NCBI GenBank assembly: GCA_029237695.1
Contig: CM055271.1
Location: 78,937,488 to 79,001,487 of the forward strand
Direction of reading: 5' to 3'
Source of the DNA: Conchocele bisecta
Lineage: Eukaryota; Mollusca; Bivalvia; Lucinida; Thyasiridae
Length of the DNA stretch: 64,000 bases
Positions 54,133 through 64,000 of this stretch are shown piece after piece (the first letter of the stretch is position 1; each line of letters starts with the position of its first letter). The notes below the pieces were generated by a model. It worked only from the letters and a program-made list of their open reading frames with translations. It searched no databases and had not been told where the DNA came from. Both the position numbers and the translations under genes were made by a program.

Positions 54133-54314
54133 TGATTGATGCCATGGGAAAGCCACCGAGCGACTTGCTTGACTTACACCTAACCTGGCTGGGCTCTTAC
54201 GAGGAGTGTATCGCCACAACTGCTGTTATTTATACGGACCCAGCCGCTAAAGCCAATCCCTCGGTTCCATTCACAGGCCGATATTGCAAGGCAATCTATG
54301 GCCTCACTGGCGAT
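54133..54314 (+). CDS. nrf-6-like: NRF-6-like gene exon 2
   Basis: The acceptor ends TTCTGTTACAG. With the base left by exon 1 it reads MIDAMGKPPSDLLDLHLTWL, GSYEECIATTAVIY, SVPFTGRYCKAIYGLTGD, and ends in phase 0 at GTAAGT. D(A/S).GKPPSG.L.....WLGSY.EC and F.G.YC are signatures of the NRF domain, with both Cys in place. The exon's end was partly duplicated in the next intron (54378-54455). Confidence 0.9.
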
Positions 54315-54377
54315 GTAAGTACATGTCAGTTTATGCAAACAGCAAAAGAAGTAATGTGTGTGTGTAATATAGCCATC

Positions 54378-54455
54378 CAGCCACTAAGGCCAATCACTCG
54401 GTTCCATTCACAGGCCGATATTGCAAGGCAACATATGGCTACACTGGCGATGTAT
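54378..54455 (+). pseudogene. Decayed tandem duplicate of the end of exon 2
   Basis: CAGCCACTAAGGCCAATCACTCGG...GCAAGGCAACATATGG repeats exon 2 bases 54241-54316 with about 10 percent change, 137 bases downstream. The donor GTAAGT has become GTATAT and no acceptor precedes it, so it should not be used. Confidence 0.88.
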
Positions 54456-54565
54456 ATGACAATTTATGAAGAAAAAAAAGAAAAAAGTAGTTTCTTTGTT
54501 ATCGTGGCACCCCTATTGAAAAAGCCAGCGGTTGCCTAATCCACTACATGTAGGCCACATCGACT

Positions 54566-54809
54566 GGGGTCCGTTTCACTAAACTTCGTACGACTAAAAT
54601 GTTCGTAAGTGCAAAATTATGATAGTCTGTGAATTTTAAATTAACAATGTTTTCTTGTAAGCAATTATTTGATTTACATTTATTGAGCATAAGCTGCATA
54701 TGCAGCCTATGCTCAATAAATGTAAATCCATCAATTGAAATTTACACACGATCTTAAATGTGCAATTACGAACATTTTAGTCATACGAAGTTTAGTGAAA
54801 CGGGTCCTA
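54566..54809. mobile_element. MITE family 3, copy 2
   Basis: GGTCCGTTTCACTAAACTTCGTACGAC against CATACGAAGTTTAGTGAAACGG, inner palindrome around CTGCATATGCAGCC. Confidence 0.88.
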
Positions 54810-55724
54810 GGTGCATTACTTGGAGCACAATCGTCCGGTTTGCGAAATTGGCAACGTGCGCGATTCTCAGTAATGCAGCCCGGGTTCATTGTTGTATCAC
54901 TTATATTTACTGTACAGTGTACGCAACAACTCGATGGTTTTAATACTTATATTTACATTGCATATTTCGATTGTGTCATTGTATTACTATATTTACATTG
55001 CATGTTTTGATAGTGTCAAACCCATGGTTTAATTCCTTCAGTATATATTACAGTATATGCACGAACTCATGGTTTTATTATTTATATTTACATTGCATGT
55101 TTGATATTGGAATTTTAGCTCGTCTGTTTTCGAAGAAAACTGAAAGAGCTATTGTCACCACTCCGGCGTCGTCCGCCCCGTCGGCGTCCGCGTCCGGATA
55201 TGTGTTAACATTTAGATTCGATTCATTTTCTCAACAACCTTGGCCTATGTTCATCAAAGTAGGACACAACTTCCTCCATCACTCACCACCACCCACCCAC
55301 AATCCACCCGCCCATCTATGTCCTTGGCCTACTTGTTCCGCTTAATACCATTTACATTCAAGTCATTTGCTCAACAAACCCTTGGGCTACGTTCATGAAA
55401 CCTGAACACAACCAACTTCATTCTTGCATCACTCACCACGACCAACCCATACACCACCGCATCTTCCATGACCTTAACATATTGTTTGCCCTTGAAGTAC
55501 TTAGCAAGTTTAAATCTTGGTTAGCCTTTACATTTGACTCATTTTCGCAACAACCTATTGGTGTATGTTTTCATTCACTGTCCGTGTGCTGTATATATGA
55601 ATGCTGATCATTTCGGTGATAACATTTCAGACGTGCGTTGCATCGTTTTGCGGTGCTCTTGTATTATTTAGAGTTACATTGCAATTTTGCTAGTGACAAA
55701 CCCATGGTTTTATTCATTACCCAT
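54810..55724. other. Intron 2, repeats
   Basis: Includes a TTTTAGCTCGTCTGTTTTCG-type element start (55118-55200, with a GTCGTCCGCCCCGTCGGCG run), repeats of ATATTTACATTGCATGTTTTGA (54951-55100), and two diverged units with CAACAACCTTGGCCTATGTTCAT (55232-55400). No exon was recognised. Confidence 0.5.
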
Positions 55725-55955
55725 TTGAACCCGAAAGCCTGGTATAGTGGTTTATGTATACAGTGCAGATCGAGATGAGCCGGCTTGTAACGATCATGAT
55801 CTGCACTTTTAAAAGTATTTTTTTATATTTTTGAGGACAAAAATACCCACTTTTCATAAATGGACTAGTCTGAAAACCATTTTTTGACGGTTGGATTGGT
55901 TGCAAAGTTAGCATATCAAAATCCATTCCAGTTACTTAGGGGGTGAAGTGGTTAA
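55725..55955 (+). repeat. Dispersed repeat R5, copy 4
   Basis: CATTTGAACCCGAAAGCC...GAGATGAGCCGGCTTG...TTCCAGTTACTTAGGG. It ends 35 bases before exon 3. Confidence 0.8.
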
Positions 55956-55990
55956 GTATACATGTATATTACTACTTCGTCAATTTACAG

Positions 55991-56087
55991 CAGGCTGGTG
56001 GAGGTATATTTGGCATACGACTGACTGTTGGATTATGTGTACCAAATTCATGCGATGCCAGTGACACCAAACAGTTGGCCAGTATAC
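55991..56087 (+). CDS. nrf-6-like: NRF-6-like gene exon 3
   Basis: The acceptor ends CAATTTACAG (a second AG three bases on would drop one Gln). It reads QAGGGIFGIRLTVGLCVPNS and CDASDTKQLASI, ending in phase 1 at GTGAGT. (I/F).(L/V)GLC(V/I)P.SC is the best known signature of the NRF domain. Confidence 0.9.
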
Positions 56088-56469
56088 GTGAGTAATTTGG
56101 ACCAGCCAGAAAACCATCTCGTCCTTGTATGTGTCTCGATAGACTATGTGCTACAGGCGGGACCCGTTCAGGCTGTCACAAATTGAAACAGTGGTTATAT
56201 TACGACGGCTCGCCATCGACTTGCCGCTCTATTGCTGCACGCAACAAAGCTATTGTCTTTGAAACAAAGGATGATGTTATATGAAGTCGGTCCTTAAGAA
56301 TATGTCATTATGTGTTTATGCCTATTTGAGGTAATGATACCAAGTCAGGGTTTACTGTCTCGTTATAGGATCTCGTTCACTGACCGTTCCACGGCGATCA
56401 CATACAAGTGCTGCTCAGATATGTTCCTGGTTCAACAAACGAACGATTGTCTATCATTTACATATCGCT

Positions 56470-57449
56470 TTTGTCTCGCCTGCGATGCAGAAAGCGAGAC
56501 ATAGGTTCTCCTTTTCCGGAGTCGGTTGTCGGCGTCGGCGTCATCATTCAATGTTAAGTTTTCGTGTTACTGTCATTGCTTCAACACCTTATCAGCTAGT
56601 CATCAAACTGTATACATCCCTTTACTGTGATATGTAGATGAATATAGGACTATTAAAACAAATTCTCGGGCCCCAGGGTCAAGGTCAAACTCTATTTTGT
56701 TAATACTTTCAATGTTAAGTGTTCGTGTTCCTGATGATATTCATTACTTCAACATCTTATCAGTTACAGTCATTATAGGGTTAACTGTATTGTTATTTTC
56801 CAATTTGCGGCGTATATCAGAAAATCATAGGTTTGAAAATCTGTTTAATGGCGACGCGCTATCGGAGCCATTAAACACATGTTTTCCGACCTATCATTTT
56901 CTGATATACGCCGCAAATTTCAAAATTACAATGCGGTTAACCTATTTCTAATGCACTCCTTTACTACTGGCGTAGGAATACATATTGAAATAATTTGCGA
57001 CCGTTCATCAACAATGATATACCTGTAATGTTTGACCATCAGCCAATCAGATTGCGTGATATTTATAGAGTGCATTAGAACAAACCTTATATACATACCT
57101 TTACTTTGATATGGAGATGAATGTCGGACTACTAAAAAATTATTCTCGGGACCCATGGTCAAAGTCAAACTCTATTTTTTTAAATAAATACTTTAAATGT
57201 GAAGTTTTCATGATACGATCATTATCATTATAAAAAGATTATCGGGCCCCAGGGTCAATGTCAAACTCAATGTTAAGTTTTCGTGTTACGATCATTACTT
57301 CTACACCTTATCAGCTACAGTCATCAAACTTTGTACATACCTTTACAGAAGTAACTATGATATGTAGATGAATATACGACCTTTTTTCTCTGGCTCCAGT
57401 GTCAAGTTCAAGGCGGAACAAAACATTTGATTCCGCGGAATACTTGTCG
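56470..57449. repeat. Dispersed repeat, TTGTCTCGCCTGCG to CCGCGGAATACTTGTC
   Basis: Left TTGTCTCGCCTGCGATGCAG, right GATTCCGCGGAATACTTGTC, also seen as the end of a piece at 44670-44695. Internal units repeat GATATGTAGATGAATATAGGAC and CCCAGGGTCAAGGTCAAACTC three to four times. It lies inside a repeat whose uninterrupted form is at 58110-58300 (ACGAACGATT...TTTAAA.CAACGAAA). A palindromic insert sits at 56768-57090. Confidence 0.75.
56768..57090. mobile_element. Palindromic element inside the repeat
   Basis: GCGGCGTATATCAGAAAATC with TTTAATGGC pairs with GCCATTAAA and GATTTTCTGATATACGCCGC at 56812-56915. Outer parts GTGCATTAGAACAAA / TTCTAATGCAC extend it. Surrounding repeat sequence resumes at TATATACATACCTTTAC. 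Confidence 0.75.
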
Positions 57450-57707
57450 TTTAAAGCAACGAAATGTTCGTTTTCTGATTAAAAAATCGAAGGCGATGTG
57501 AACATGATGTGTCAGCGACAAGGCATGCGTTGAAGAAAGTGACGCTACATGCGTGGAAAGAAACGACAGACTTAGTTGGAGTCGGGTACTGAAACTAAAC
57601 TATCGTTACCGATATTATGGATATCGCTTTACAAATTGGTAATTTTCGCTTAGTTTTTCATTCGTTTTCGTTTGTGAATATGCGCTGTATGTATATATTT
57701 ATTCTAG

Positions 57708-57807
57708 TTATGAGCCTCGTTCCCGTGAACACAAGCACACTACCAGAGCCTCAGGTCACGTGCCAGTTGGAGTCGCTGGAATACACTGGGAAGGCGATTG
57801 CCGTCAT
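57708..57807 (+). CDS. nrf-6-like: NRF-6-like gene exon 4
   Basis: The acceptor ends TATTTATTCTAG. With the base left by exon 3 it reads LMSLVPVNTSTLPEPQVTCQ, LESLEYTGKAIAV, ending in phase 2. The VTCQ.E motif and run-up to a membrane helix (GKAIAV) are expected here. The donor GTAGGT is weak, and a MITE starts 22 bases after it. Confidence 0.82.
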
Positions 57808-57829
57808 GTAGGTATCAGCTGGCTAGCAG

Positions 57830-58105
57830 TAGCAAAATTGCTAAGTATACTTTGAGGGAGTAATCATTTGTTTTTCCCGTAATGCATTATTTCATATAGA
57901 ACTAACGACTGCCTTGTATTTGGTGATTAAAAGTATTCATACTTATTATGCTGAATATATTACATTATCACAGCCATAATGGCTGTGATAATGTAATACA
58001 TTCAGTATAATAAACATTAATAAATTCCTCCTTAAATTGAAAATTTCTCCTTCAAAGTGTACTTAGCAAGATAAGTATACTTTGCAATTTTGATAAAATA
58101 TGTTA
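57830..58105. mobile_element. MITE family 1, copy 7
   Basis: Palindrome with centre CACAGCCATAATGGCTGTG; the left arm lacks one GTATACTT unit. Confidence 0.88.
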
Positions 58106-58430
58106 CAGTACAGTTCCTAGTTCCACAAGCGAACGATTTTCCATCGTTTGCACATCGTTTACACATCGTTTTGATACCGTTTTAGTTTTTATAATTAGCT
58201 TAAAATATATAATTATAAAATGATGTGTCACGTTTAAACCAACGAAAACATCATTTTCTAATTAAAACCGAACGAAAACAGTGTCAAAACGCGTTGAAAG
58301 AAACAACTGGCGTTTAAATAGATTTAACATTTCGTTTTACGTTTAAAACAAGAAACGATAATCGTTTCCGTGTATATCGTTGTACAAAACGATCGTTTTC
58401 ACTTAGTTTTTGGTTTATTGACATGCGTTT
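58106..58430. repeat. CGATTTTC / AACGAAAAC palindromic repeat
   Basis: Many CATCGTTT and AACGAAAAC half-sites, e.g. CATCGTTTGCACATCG and ACGTTTAAACCAACGAAAAC. Related ends flank the repeat at 56470-57449. Confidence 0.65.
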
Positions 58431-58565
58431 TATCGTTGTTTGATGGTGTGGGATAAACATCTAAATCAGTTGACCCACATGAGACCAAATAGACCCAGTA
58501 CGCAAAATGATAGGCGAAGATCATATTAATATTGCCACATACGTCTGAAAATAATATGAAGATAT

Positions 58566-59135
58566 ACTGTTTAAGCCACAGGTTGAAGTAACGGACCGAG
58601 GTCTATAAATACATTAAATATGCATAAAATCATCAATAAATGAAGAATAAAATAAGCTAAACAACTTGTTTTACTCCCTCCATATACTCCATATTACAAG
58701 GTTGCGAAGTTTTTAATAGGCCGAACCCGGACGGCCTCGAGACAACGGACTCTCACGAAACGTTCCGAGTTATATCATTGTCACCTATTGCAGAAGTTGG
58801 GACAATGTTAGTATTCCGCAACGATATATTCCCCGATGCGCTATGTCAACGCGTTTTCGAGCTATCGATTGTTTTGTTTTAAAACAATTATCATCATTGC
58901 TAGGTCGGGAAAGAACGGACACATTTCCGAGGCCGATACTGCTATATAAAGGAGTAAACATCGGGTTGAAAATACACTTTTACGTCGTCCCGGCCCGTAA
59001 AGAAACATTTTGCATAGAGAAAACATTGTTTCCAATCGAACATTTGATCAAACCTACATTTATACCCGTCCTGTGCGTCACGACAGACAATTTAATCGCA
59101 CAGACATTTCTATCATTTCTCGGGAAGCCATGTTT
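58566..59135 (+). repeat. Dispersed repeat R7, copy 2
   Basis: Plus-orientation partner of 9650-10260, from CACAGGTTGAAGTAACGGACC to CTCGGGAAGCCATG. A further diverged copy of its last part follows at 59330-59385 (GCTACCCGAGAAATGATAG). Confidence 0.78.
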
Positions 59136-59384
59136 TCCAATCACCGTGGGCTTCCCCGATGACGTCATCGCTAAACGTACAGTCGTTGTTACACTACATA
59201 TGATTGGCCGATAACCGCGGAAGGCAAGTCGCCAGCGCGCAGCGCATATACTGGAAACAAGATAAGAAAACCAACCCAAAAAGATCAATGAGATGACGTC
59301 ATACGGAATTCCGGATGAACATAGATTCGAAAACATGGCTACCCGAGAAATGATAGAAATGTCGGTGCGATTAAATTGTCTGTC

Positions 59385-59580
59385 GTATTTGTGACCAGTG
59401 TAGCTTCTGATTAAATAGTACACTCCGTATTATACTGGTCACGATATAATTATTGCTTGTTAGAAGAGGTGTATGGAACGGTGAACAGTGCAAATCCTGT
59501 TCAGACTGTGCGGATGCACAGGCTGATCTGGATCTACACTGGTCGCAAACTCCATAAGCCCCATGTCTCCATGAACAGCC
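59385..59580 (+). mobile_element. MITE family 4, copy 3
   Basis: ATTTGTGACCAGTGTAGC..., TTGCTTGTTAGAAGAGG, CTGTTCAGACTGTGCGGATG, CACAGGCTGATCTGGATC and CATAAGCCCCATGTCTCC. It ends about 54 bases before exon 5. Confidence 0.88.
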
Positions 59581-59634
59581 ATATATATGTACATGTGTCA
59601 TGTGATATTACTTTTACCTTGCTTTTAATTTCAG

Positions 59635-59725
59635 CACCGTTGCCGCCCTCTTTATCGCCATAATTATCGCTGCTACTGTTTACGATGTCGTCATATCACA
59701 CTTCCTAGTAGGCGATACAAACAAG
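59635..59725 (+). CDS. nrf-6-like: NRF-6-like gene exon 5: first membrane helix
   Basis: The acceptor ends GCTTTTAATTTCAG. With two bases from exon 4 it reads ITVAALFIAIIIAATVYDVV and ISHFLVGDTNK, ending in phase 0 at GTAGCA (weak donor). A single hydrophobic helix followed by T.YD(V/I) is exactly what follows the NRF domain in this family. Confidence 0.86.
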
Positions 59726-59734
59726 GTAGCATGC

Positions 59735-60190
59735 TTGTTTTAGCAAGTATATATGCTATCTAAGTAGCATAATTTAATTTAATATTTGATGTCAATAAAT
59801 ACTAAATATTAAATAAATGTAATATTGTAAATTCGAATCTGTGCTAAACTCCATATAATAGAAATCTCCTAAAATCTCCTAAAATCACATAAAACACATT
59901 AAATCTTAAAAAATATAAAAAATAATAAGTACTTTTTCATCAATAACAAAAAAGACACCATTCCCCAAAATATTTGTTTGATGAAATTCCGTCAAATATT
60001 AATTTTATTGCGAAAAAACTATTTTCCTATGGGAATTTAACATGGGGGCTAAAAATATATGTTTTTAAATATTTCTTTATTTGTGGACCGATTTTCAAAA
60101 TCTGACTTGTTTTCTTCGTTACATCATTTCCAAGCTATCTAGCCAGGCTTCGGAGTCAATTTCCAAAAAAAACAAATTTACTCCTTCCAT
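59735..60190. other. Intron 5, AT-rich
   Basis: Short local repeats (TAAAATCTCC, AAATATTAAAT). No exon. Confidence 0.5.
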
Positions 60191-60194
60191 ACAT

Positions 60195-60314
60195 TGTTAA
60201 ATACGTTGTTCCCGTGGGAACGAATTGTTATTCCGTGGGAACGAATTGTTAAATTTAGGGAACGAATTATTAATTCGTGGCGAATTAATAAAAAAACGGA
60301 TCCGCGGTTCCGTA
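60195..60314. mobile_element. TIR-bounded minisatellite element, short copy
   Basis: GTTCCCGTGGGAACGAATTG units and a right end GGATCCGCGGTTCCGTA, the complement of which (TACGGAACCGCGGATCC) matches the family TIR. It ends 20 bases before exon 6. Confidence 0.78.
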
Positions 60315-60334
60315 ATAGTGTGATTTGTTTTCAG

Positions 60335-60554
60335 GTTAAGCCCCATACAAAATACGAATTGACATTGGACGCCAAAGCTGCTAAACCAAAAGATACACCA
60401 GTTTGTATAACATTAACGAGACTAGAGAGCAATGGCGACATGAAGAATGACAGCACGACTAACAACGGTGCAATTGACAAGGAAAAGCCCGACACCTTGC
60501 CCACTGTTGTAGACCACGAAGACAATATCGAAACGGACACATCTTACACACCAG
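60335..60554 (+). CDS. nrf-6-like: NRF-6-like gene exon 6: cytosolic or lumenal linker
   Basis: The acceptor ends GATTTGTTTTCAG. It reads VKPHTKYELTLDAKAAKPKD, TPVCITLTRLESNGDMKNDS, then an acidic polar stretch (DKEKPDTLPTVVDHEDNIET), ending in phase 1 at GTACAT. A low-complexity polar linker between first helix and acyltransferase domain is normal for the family. It is directly followed by a family-2 MITE; the donor lies only about 8 bases before the MITE arm. Confidence 0.82.
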
Positions 60555-60557
60555 GTA

Positions 60558-60630
60558 CATGTGGAACCTCTCTAAACCGGACACCCTGGGAGGTCCCCAG
60601 GGTGTCCGTTATAGTGAGGTTCCACTGTAA
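60558..60630. mobile_element. MITE family 2, isolated palindrome
   Basis: GTGGAACCTCTCTAAACCGG and its complement around GGACACCCTGGGAGGTCCCCAGGGTGTCC. Similar pairs lie at 61590-61665, with half-sites at 61449 and 60765. Confidence 0.9.
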
Positions 60631-61729
60631 AACGGGCATATAGCTACTTCGAGACACGCGTGGATGCTTCTTGATCATGAACATGTGTTATCATGGGAGA
60701 TAAATGGCATGAAATCTATCAAAATTAAGCACAACAAACGTGTATCTGTGTCTCTGTGTTGGGTTTAGAGAGGTTTGACTGTAGTTTAATTTTAGACAGT
60801 GACGTATGGCCATAAAACAGTATTTTGGTTCTCAGACACGGAGTTTGCGGAAAGTGGTGAGGGAGGGAGTATTTTTATATGTTATCACCCTTGAGCTAGC
60901 ATATTGTGTCACGCACATTTCTATGGGGGCTGCCATTGTCGTGCTACGCCTAAATGGTAAGTACGACCAAGTAAATAGTGCCCTATGCCAACTTATCCTA
61001 TTGAGTTTTGGTCTGTCTTGCTTGGTATCTAAAACACTACATACATGTATACCATTTGGGAAGATACGAATCAAGACATTTCGTGAATACAGCAGCTATT
61101 ATCTTTAGCTCTCACGGGACAGTACGGAGCTAGCAATAACAGGGGGAGGACGATTTTCCTTATATTTCTGTACTGACCCTGCAAATTACACCAGTGTGTT
61201 TTACAAAATTAACTTACCCCACACACCAATTAGTTTTTGAGGAGATTTCAATACTTTGATTTGTATATGTTTGTTACACGAGATCGTCGTCTCTTTAGAT
61301 ATTTCAAGCCGCCAAATGCATTTTATATGTCAATTGACCATATGATTGACAAAGCTATTATAATCTCTTAATTTCTTTAGATGTAAACAAAAATCATTGG
61401 GTTTAGCATATTTGTATGGTATTGTTTTTGATCGACCATGTGGCAAATACAGTGGAACCTCTATAAACTCTATACACTCAGGAAAATTGGGATGATTAAT
61501 ATAGATGTGTTTCACCTTACCTCAGATTATAATGGCGTTCCATTATTGCAAATCACTGGAATGTGTCATGAAGTGCTCACATGTCTGATTTACAGAGGAA
61601 CCTCACCAAAACGGACACCCTGGGGGCCTCCCAGGGTGTCCGGTTTGGAGATGTTCCACTGTATGTTTATATTTTTCCATGACGATTAAATGCTCCGAGG
61701 CGCAGGGATTATTCTGACGCGTCGGTAAA
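60631..61729. other. Intron 6, part
   Basis: A plus frame at 60806-61108 has no splice support or family motif. Family-2 pieces occur at 60765-60785, 61449-61465 and 61590-61665. Confidence 0.45.
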
Positions 61730-61856
61730 TGGTTGTGATAATGTAATAAATTCAGTATAATAAAAAATAATAAATGTATCCTTAAATTGAAAATTTCTCC
61801 CTCAAAGTATACTTTGCTAGATAAGCATACTTTGCAATGTTGGTGAAATAGGCTAC
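61730..61856. mobile_element. MITE family 1, copy 8 (right half)
   Basis: Starts at the centre (GGTTGTGATAATGTAATAAATTC) and runs to GTGAAATAGGCTACTG. Confidence 0.88.
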
Positions 61857-62036
61857 TGGTTTAGCCCTCGGGTAGGTACATTTTTGGCTACTTACATGCG
61901 AATGTAAATTTTACTATTTACAAAATAAAATACTACATGTTTTCAAAAAATCAATATCGGCAATGCTGAGAGATGCAACACCAACGCCGGGACTCGCCAT
62001 CTTTACATTGAGTTTATGGGAAGCAATACGAAATCA

Positions 62037-62248
62037 GGGGGCCGTTTCACCAAACTTCGTACGACTAAAATGTTCGTAACTGCAAACTTAGGATCGTCTG
62101 GAAATTTCAATTGATTGGTTTGCATGTATTGACCATAGCCTGCATATGCTCAATAAATGTAAATCCAATAATTGTTTACAAGAAAAGACTATCATAATTT
62201 TGCACTTACGAACATTTTAGTCGCACGACGTTTAGTGAAACGCCCCCC
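62037..62248. mobile_element. MITE family 3, copy 3
   Basis: GGCCGTTTCACCAAACTTCG against CGACGTTTAGTGAAACGCC; inner palindrome partly deleted. It ends 30 bases before exon 7. Confidence 0.88.
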
Positions 62249-62278
62249 TGGGCTCAATGAATTTATATTAATTTTCAG

Positions 62279-62446
62279 GAATGGCTGGCAAACTTCTCAT
62301 TTCATTTTCCCTGTACACCAATCTTGGAAAGATCCTCAACACAAGACAACCATCGGGGACGCTGGGGGCCGTGCACGGGATACGCTTCATCAGCATGACC
62401 TGGGTGATTCTGGGTCATACCTTCTCCAGCGGATTGGCAGTCTACG
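62279..62446 (+). CDS. nrf-6-like: NRF-6-like gene exon 7: start of acyltransferase-3 domain
   Basis: The acceptor ends TTAATTTTCAG. With one base from exon 6 it reads GMAGKLLISFSLYTNLGKIL, NTRQPSGTLGAVHGIRFISM, TWVILGHTFSSGLAVY, ending in phase 1 at GTAAGA. FS...N...(I/L), L...HG(I/L)R..SM.WV(I/V)LGH is the first conserved block of acyltransferase-3 proteins, with the Arg and His of the R-X10-H motif present. The remaining helices must lie beyond 64000. Seven exons sum to 407 codons plus one base with every phase consistent. Confidence 0.92.
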
Positions 62447-62462
62447 GTAAGACATATATACA

Positions 62463-62697
62463 GTGATTGGAGAATTGGGGCTTATGGGATTTGTGACCAG
62501 TGTATCTCTCGATCAAATATCACACTCGTGCAACCTGATAGCGGTCTATATTGCTTGTTAGAAGTATGACTGTTGTTTCATGTATTGAATGGCGAACAGT
62601 GTAGATCCTGATCAGACTGTGCGGATGCACAGGCGGATCTGGATATACACTGGTCGCAAAACCAATAAAACCTATTTCTCCAGTCACAGCACAGCTC
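62463..62697 (+). mobile_element. MITE family 4, copy 4 (best copy)
   Basis: Left GATTGGAGAATTGGGGCTTATGGG, right CCAATAAAACCTATTTCTCCAGTCAC. Internal ACCTGATAGCGGTCTATATTG, ATCCTGATCAGACTGTGCGG and ATGCACAGGC. About 235 bases with 35-40 base inverted ends. Confidence 0.9.
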
Positions 62698-62804
62698 AGG
62701 CTCACACGCTACTTGATTTCACGCACAATATTCATGTACTTTGTAATATGTTTTTATTACAAAATTGGCAAGATTAGCGCAGCTCATTATGAGTTCTCCT
62801 ACAA

Positions 62805-63165
62805 GGTGCATGATCACGTGGTTACAACAACAACAACAATGGCGGAAAGTGTTGAAAGCGCGCTCATTCCGAAGTAAGTATTATTTGATATTTTCCTTAA
62901 CGGGCAACTGATTTTGATGAAATATAGCGCAGCAAACGCGTCTTCATGAGCTGCATTTTGTGGTCCCGGGAGTTCGGCACATACTTCGCTAAAACGACAG
63001 AAGTTTGGGCCAAGGTACCGAGACCACCAAGACGCTTTTGATGCGCCATATTTCATCAAACTCCGTCACATAATAAGAACAGTGAATACGTACTTTGAAT
63101 CGGAGGGCTTCTGGAAGTTTCAGTACTTGTTGTTGTTGTTGTAACCACGAGCATACACCTTGTCC
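62805..63165. mobile_element. Palindromic element with (ACA)n ends
   Basis: AGGTGCATGATCACGTGGTTACAACAACAACAAC faces GTTGTTGTTGTTGTAACCACGAGCATACACCT. Inner parts also pair (GATGAAATATAGCGCAGC... with ...GCGCCATATTTCATC). Non-coding. Confidence 0.85.
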
Positions 63166-63300
63166 TAGACGCGCTAAGTTAGCGGAGTAAATTACAAGAG
63201 TTACCGTTCGCAACTAGAAGTTGGTCATCGAACGTTAACTCTTGCAATTTAGTCCTGTACGGGAGTAGATTGCAAGAGTTACCGTTCGCAACTACTGTAA
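63166..63300. repeat. GCAAGAGTTACCGTTCGCAACTA repeats
   Basis: Two direct copies (63195, 63272) and one inverted copy between them (CGAACGTTAACTCTTGCAATTT). Confidence 0.85.
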
Positions 63301-63871
63301 CCAACATCGTGCTCATTTGGAGGGTTAGTATAGCGCTCTTTGCGGGGGATCTAAGAGACCCCGTGACTCACATGTCACATGACATATACGCGGGTCACAT
63401 TGTAGTTGTAAAATGCAGCGTGGAATCTAGTTCTGAGTACATGTACCTAACTCGAATTACATTACAATACATTTCATTACCTAGGCGTAATGGTGGATTA
63501 GTTTTTCCAAATATGCGCATGAAGCGTTCTTTGTTTACTTTCTACTTCGTTGAGAGTGACCTAATTAATACTTTTGCTAATACACCCTTCTTTAAGTGGG
63601 TTTATGATACTACTTATGTCTCATATTGAATTTTCTCTAAATAACAACATAGCGAAGTATGAACGGCAACGCCTTACAAATTGGTGCTATATAAGCGTGC
63701 AAAATGTAAACGTTATTCCGCAAATGTATACTAATGACTGGTGTAGCGATATATTGCAACCTAGTGCTTATAAAGCGGAAGACGTGTAGCTACGACGTGC
63801 CATCAATTGTGTGACGGGATACGTAGAATAGACTAGTAAGTTAGTGCCGTTATAAATGGGAAACATAACTG
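63301..63871. other. No gene supported
   Basis: Two overlapping plus frames (63270-63629, 63574-63789) have no recognised motif and no splice evidence. The stretch 63805-63865 (GTGTGACGGGATACG, TTAGTGCCG..AAATGGGAAA) resembles the satellite edge near 1560-1600 and 2040. Confidence 0.4.
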
Positions 63872-64000
63872 TAGCCTATTTCATCAAACTTGCAAAGTAT
63901 GCTTATCTAGCAAAGTATACTTTGAGGGAGAAATTTTCAATTTTAGAATAAATTTATTATTTTTTATTATACTGAATTTATTACATTATCACAGCCATTT
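63872..64000. mobile_element. MITE family 1, copy 9 (cut by window end)
   Basis: Left arm TAGCCTATTTCATCAAACTTGC to the centre CACAGCCATTT, where the window stops. Confidence 0.88.

Noticed and set aside
54315..54539. Extension of NRF-6 exon 2 by read-through to 54539
   Set aside because: A consensus donor at 54315 and a phase-0 join to exon 3 explain the gene; the read-through is intron plus a decayed duplicate.
60806..61108. 100-codon plus frame in intron 6 as an alternative exon
   Set aside because: No acceptor or donor in phase with exons 6 and 7, and these two already join in frame.
62837..62880. ATGGCGGAAAGTGTTG in good context followed by a GTAAGT donor, as a next NRF-6 exon or a new first exon
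   Set aside because: It lies in one arm of a 360-base palindromic element, and the codons do not match the expected acyltransferase helices.
63270..63789. Two overlapping plus frames of 119 and 71 codons
   Set aside because: No family motif, no splice signals; the first starts inside a short repeat.

Overview
This window is eukaryotic, most likely nuclear DNA of a bivalve-like mollusc. Three things point there: short exons with GT-AG splice sites inside long AT-rich introns, an interstitial TTAGGG stretch, and dense repeats of types I associate with bivalve genomes. That last point is memory-based; no search was run. There are no operons, ribosome binding sites or CRISPR arrays. A 500-base run of N (10513-11012) is an assembly gap.

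Left part (1-16066). Small host-gene pieces sit in repeats. Two minus-strand exons (8774-8632, then 5966-5844) splice in frame and encode the C-terminus of a nose-resistant-to-fluoxetine-6 (NRF-6)-like membrane acyltransferase. A broken Tigger/pogo transposase (minus, 12540-11017), a Crypton-derived DUF3504 (KIAA1958/ZMYM-like) exon (13988-13399) and two exons of a DUF4806 gene fragment (15499-15340, 14587-14382) follow. The rest is tandem repeats, palindromic MITEs and diverged repeat families.

Middle part (16067-47425). This is dominated by one non-LTR retrotransposon family with a zinc-knuckle ORF1, an ORF2 with endonuclease, reverse transcriptase and RNase H, and a 3' end of (ATTCC)n. At least six large pieces and a dozen 3'-end fragments are present, mostly in + orientation. 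One full-length copy (C, 25381-37575) can be rebuilt. It carries three insertions with 12-bp target-site duplications, including another copy (D, 30309-36212) of the same family. Other insertions show 5' inversion (19096-19301), minus orientation with a 14-bp duplication (40087-40462), and a 3.4-kb satellite-rich element splitting a 3'UTR (43079-46508). Between the retrotransposon pieces lie two minus-strand exons of a MULE-like transposase-related gene (22697-22522, 21974-21843) and two of a coiled-coil gene (39841-39743, 38158-37577).

Right part (47426-64000). A plus-strand NRF-6-like gene has seven phase-compatible exons (49766-62446; 407 codons so far) running from signal peptide through the NRF domain, first membrane segment and start of the acyltransferase-3 domain, then leaves the window. 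Its introns are packed with MITEs, some ending within 15-50 bp of splice acceptors, and one holds a decayed duplicate of exon 2. The two NRF-6-like loci point away from each other on opposite strands. I found no convincing new enzymatic or defence system. The most informative material is the nested retrotransposition record, a TIR element built around a minisatellite, and the paired NRF-6-like loci.
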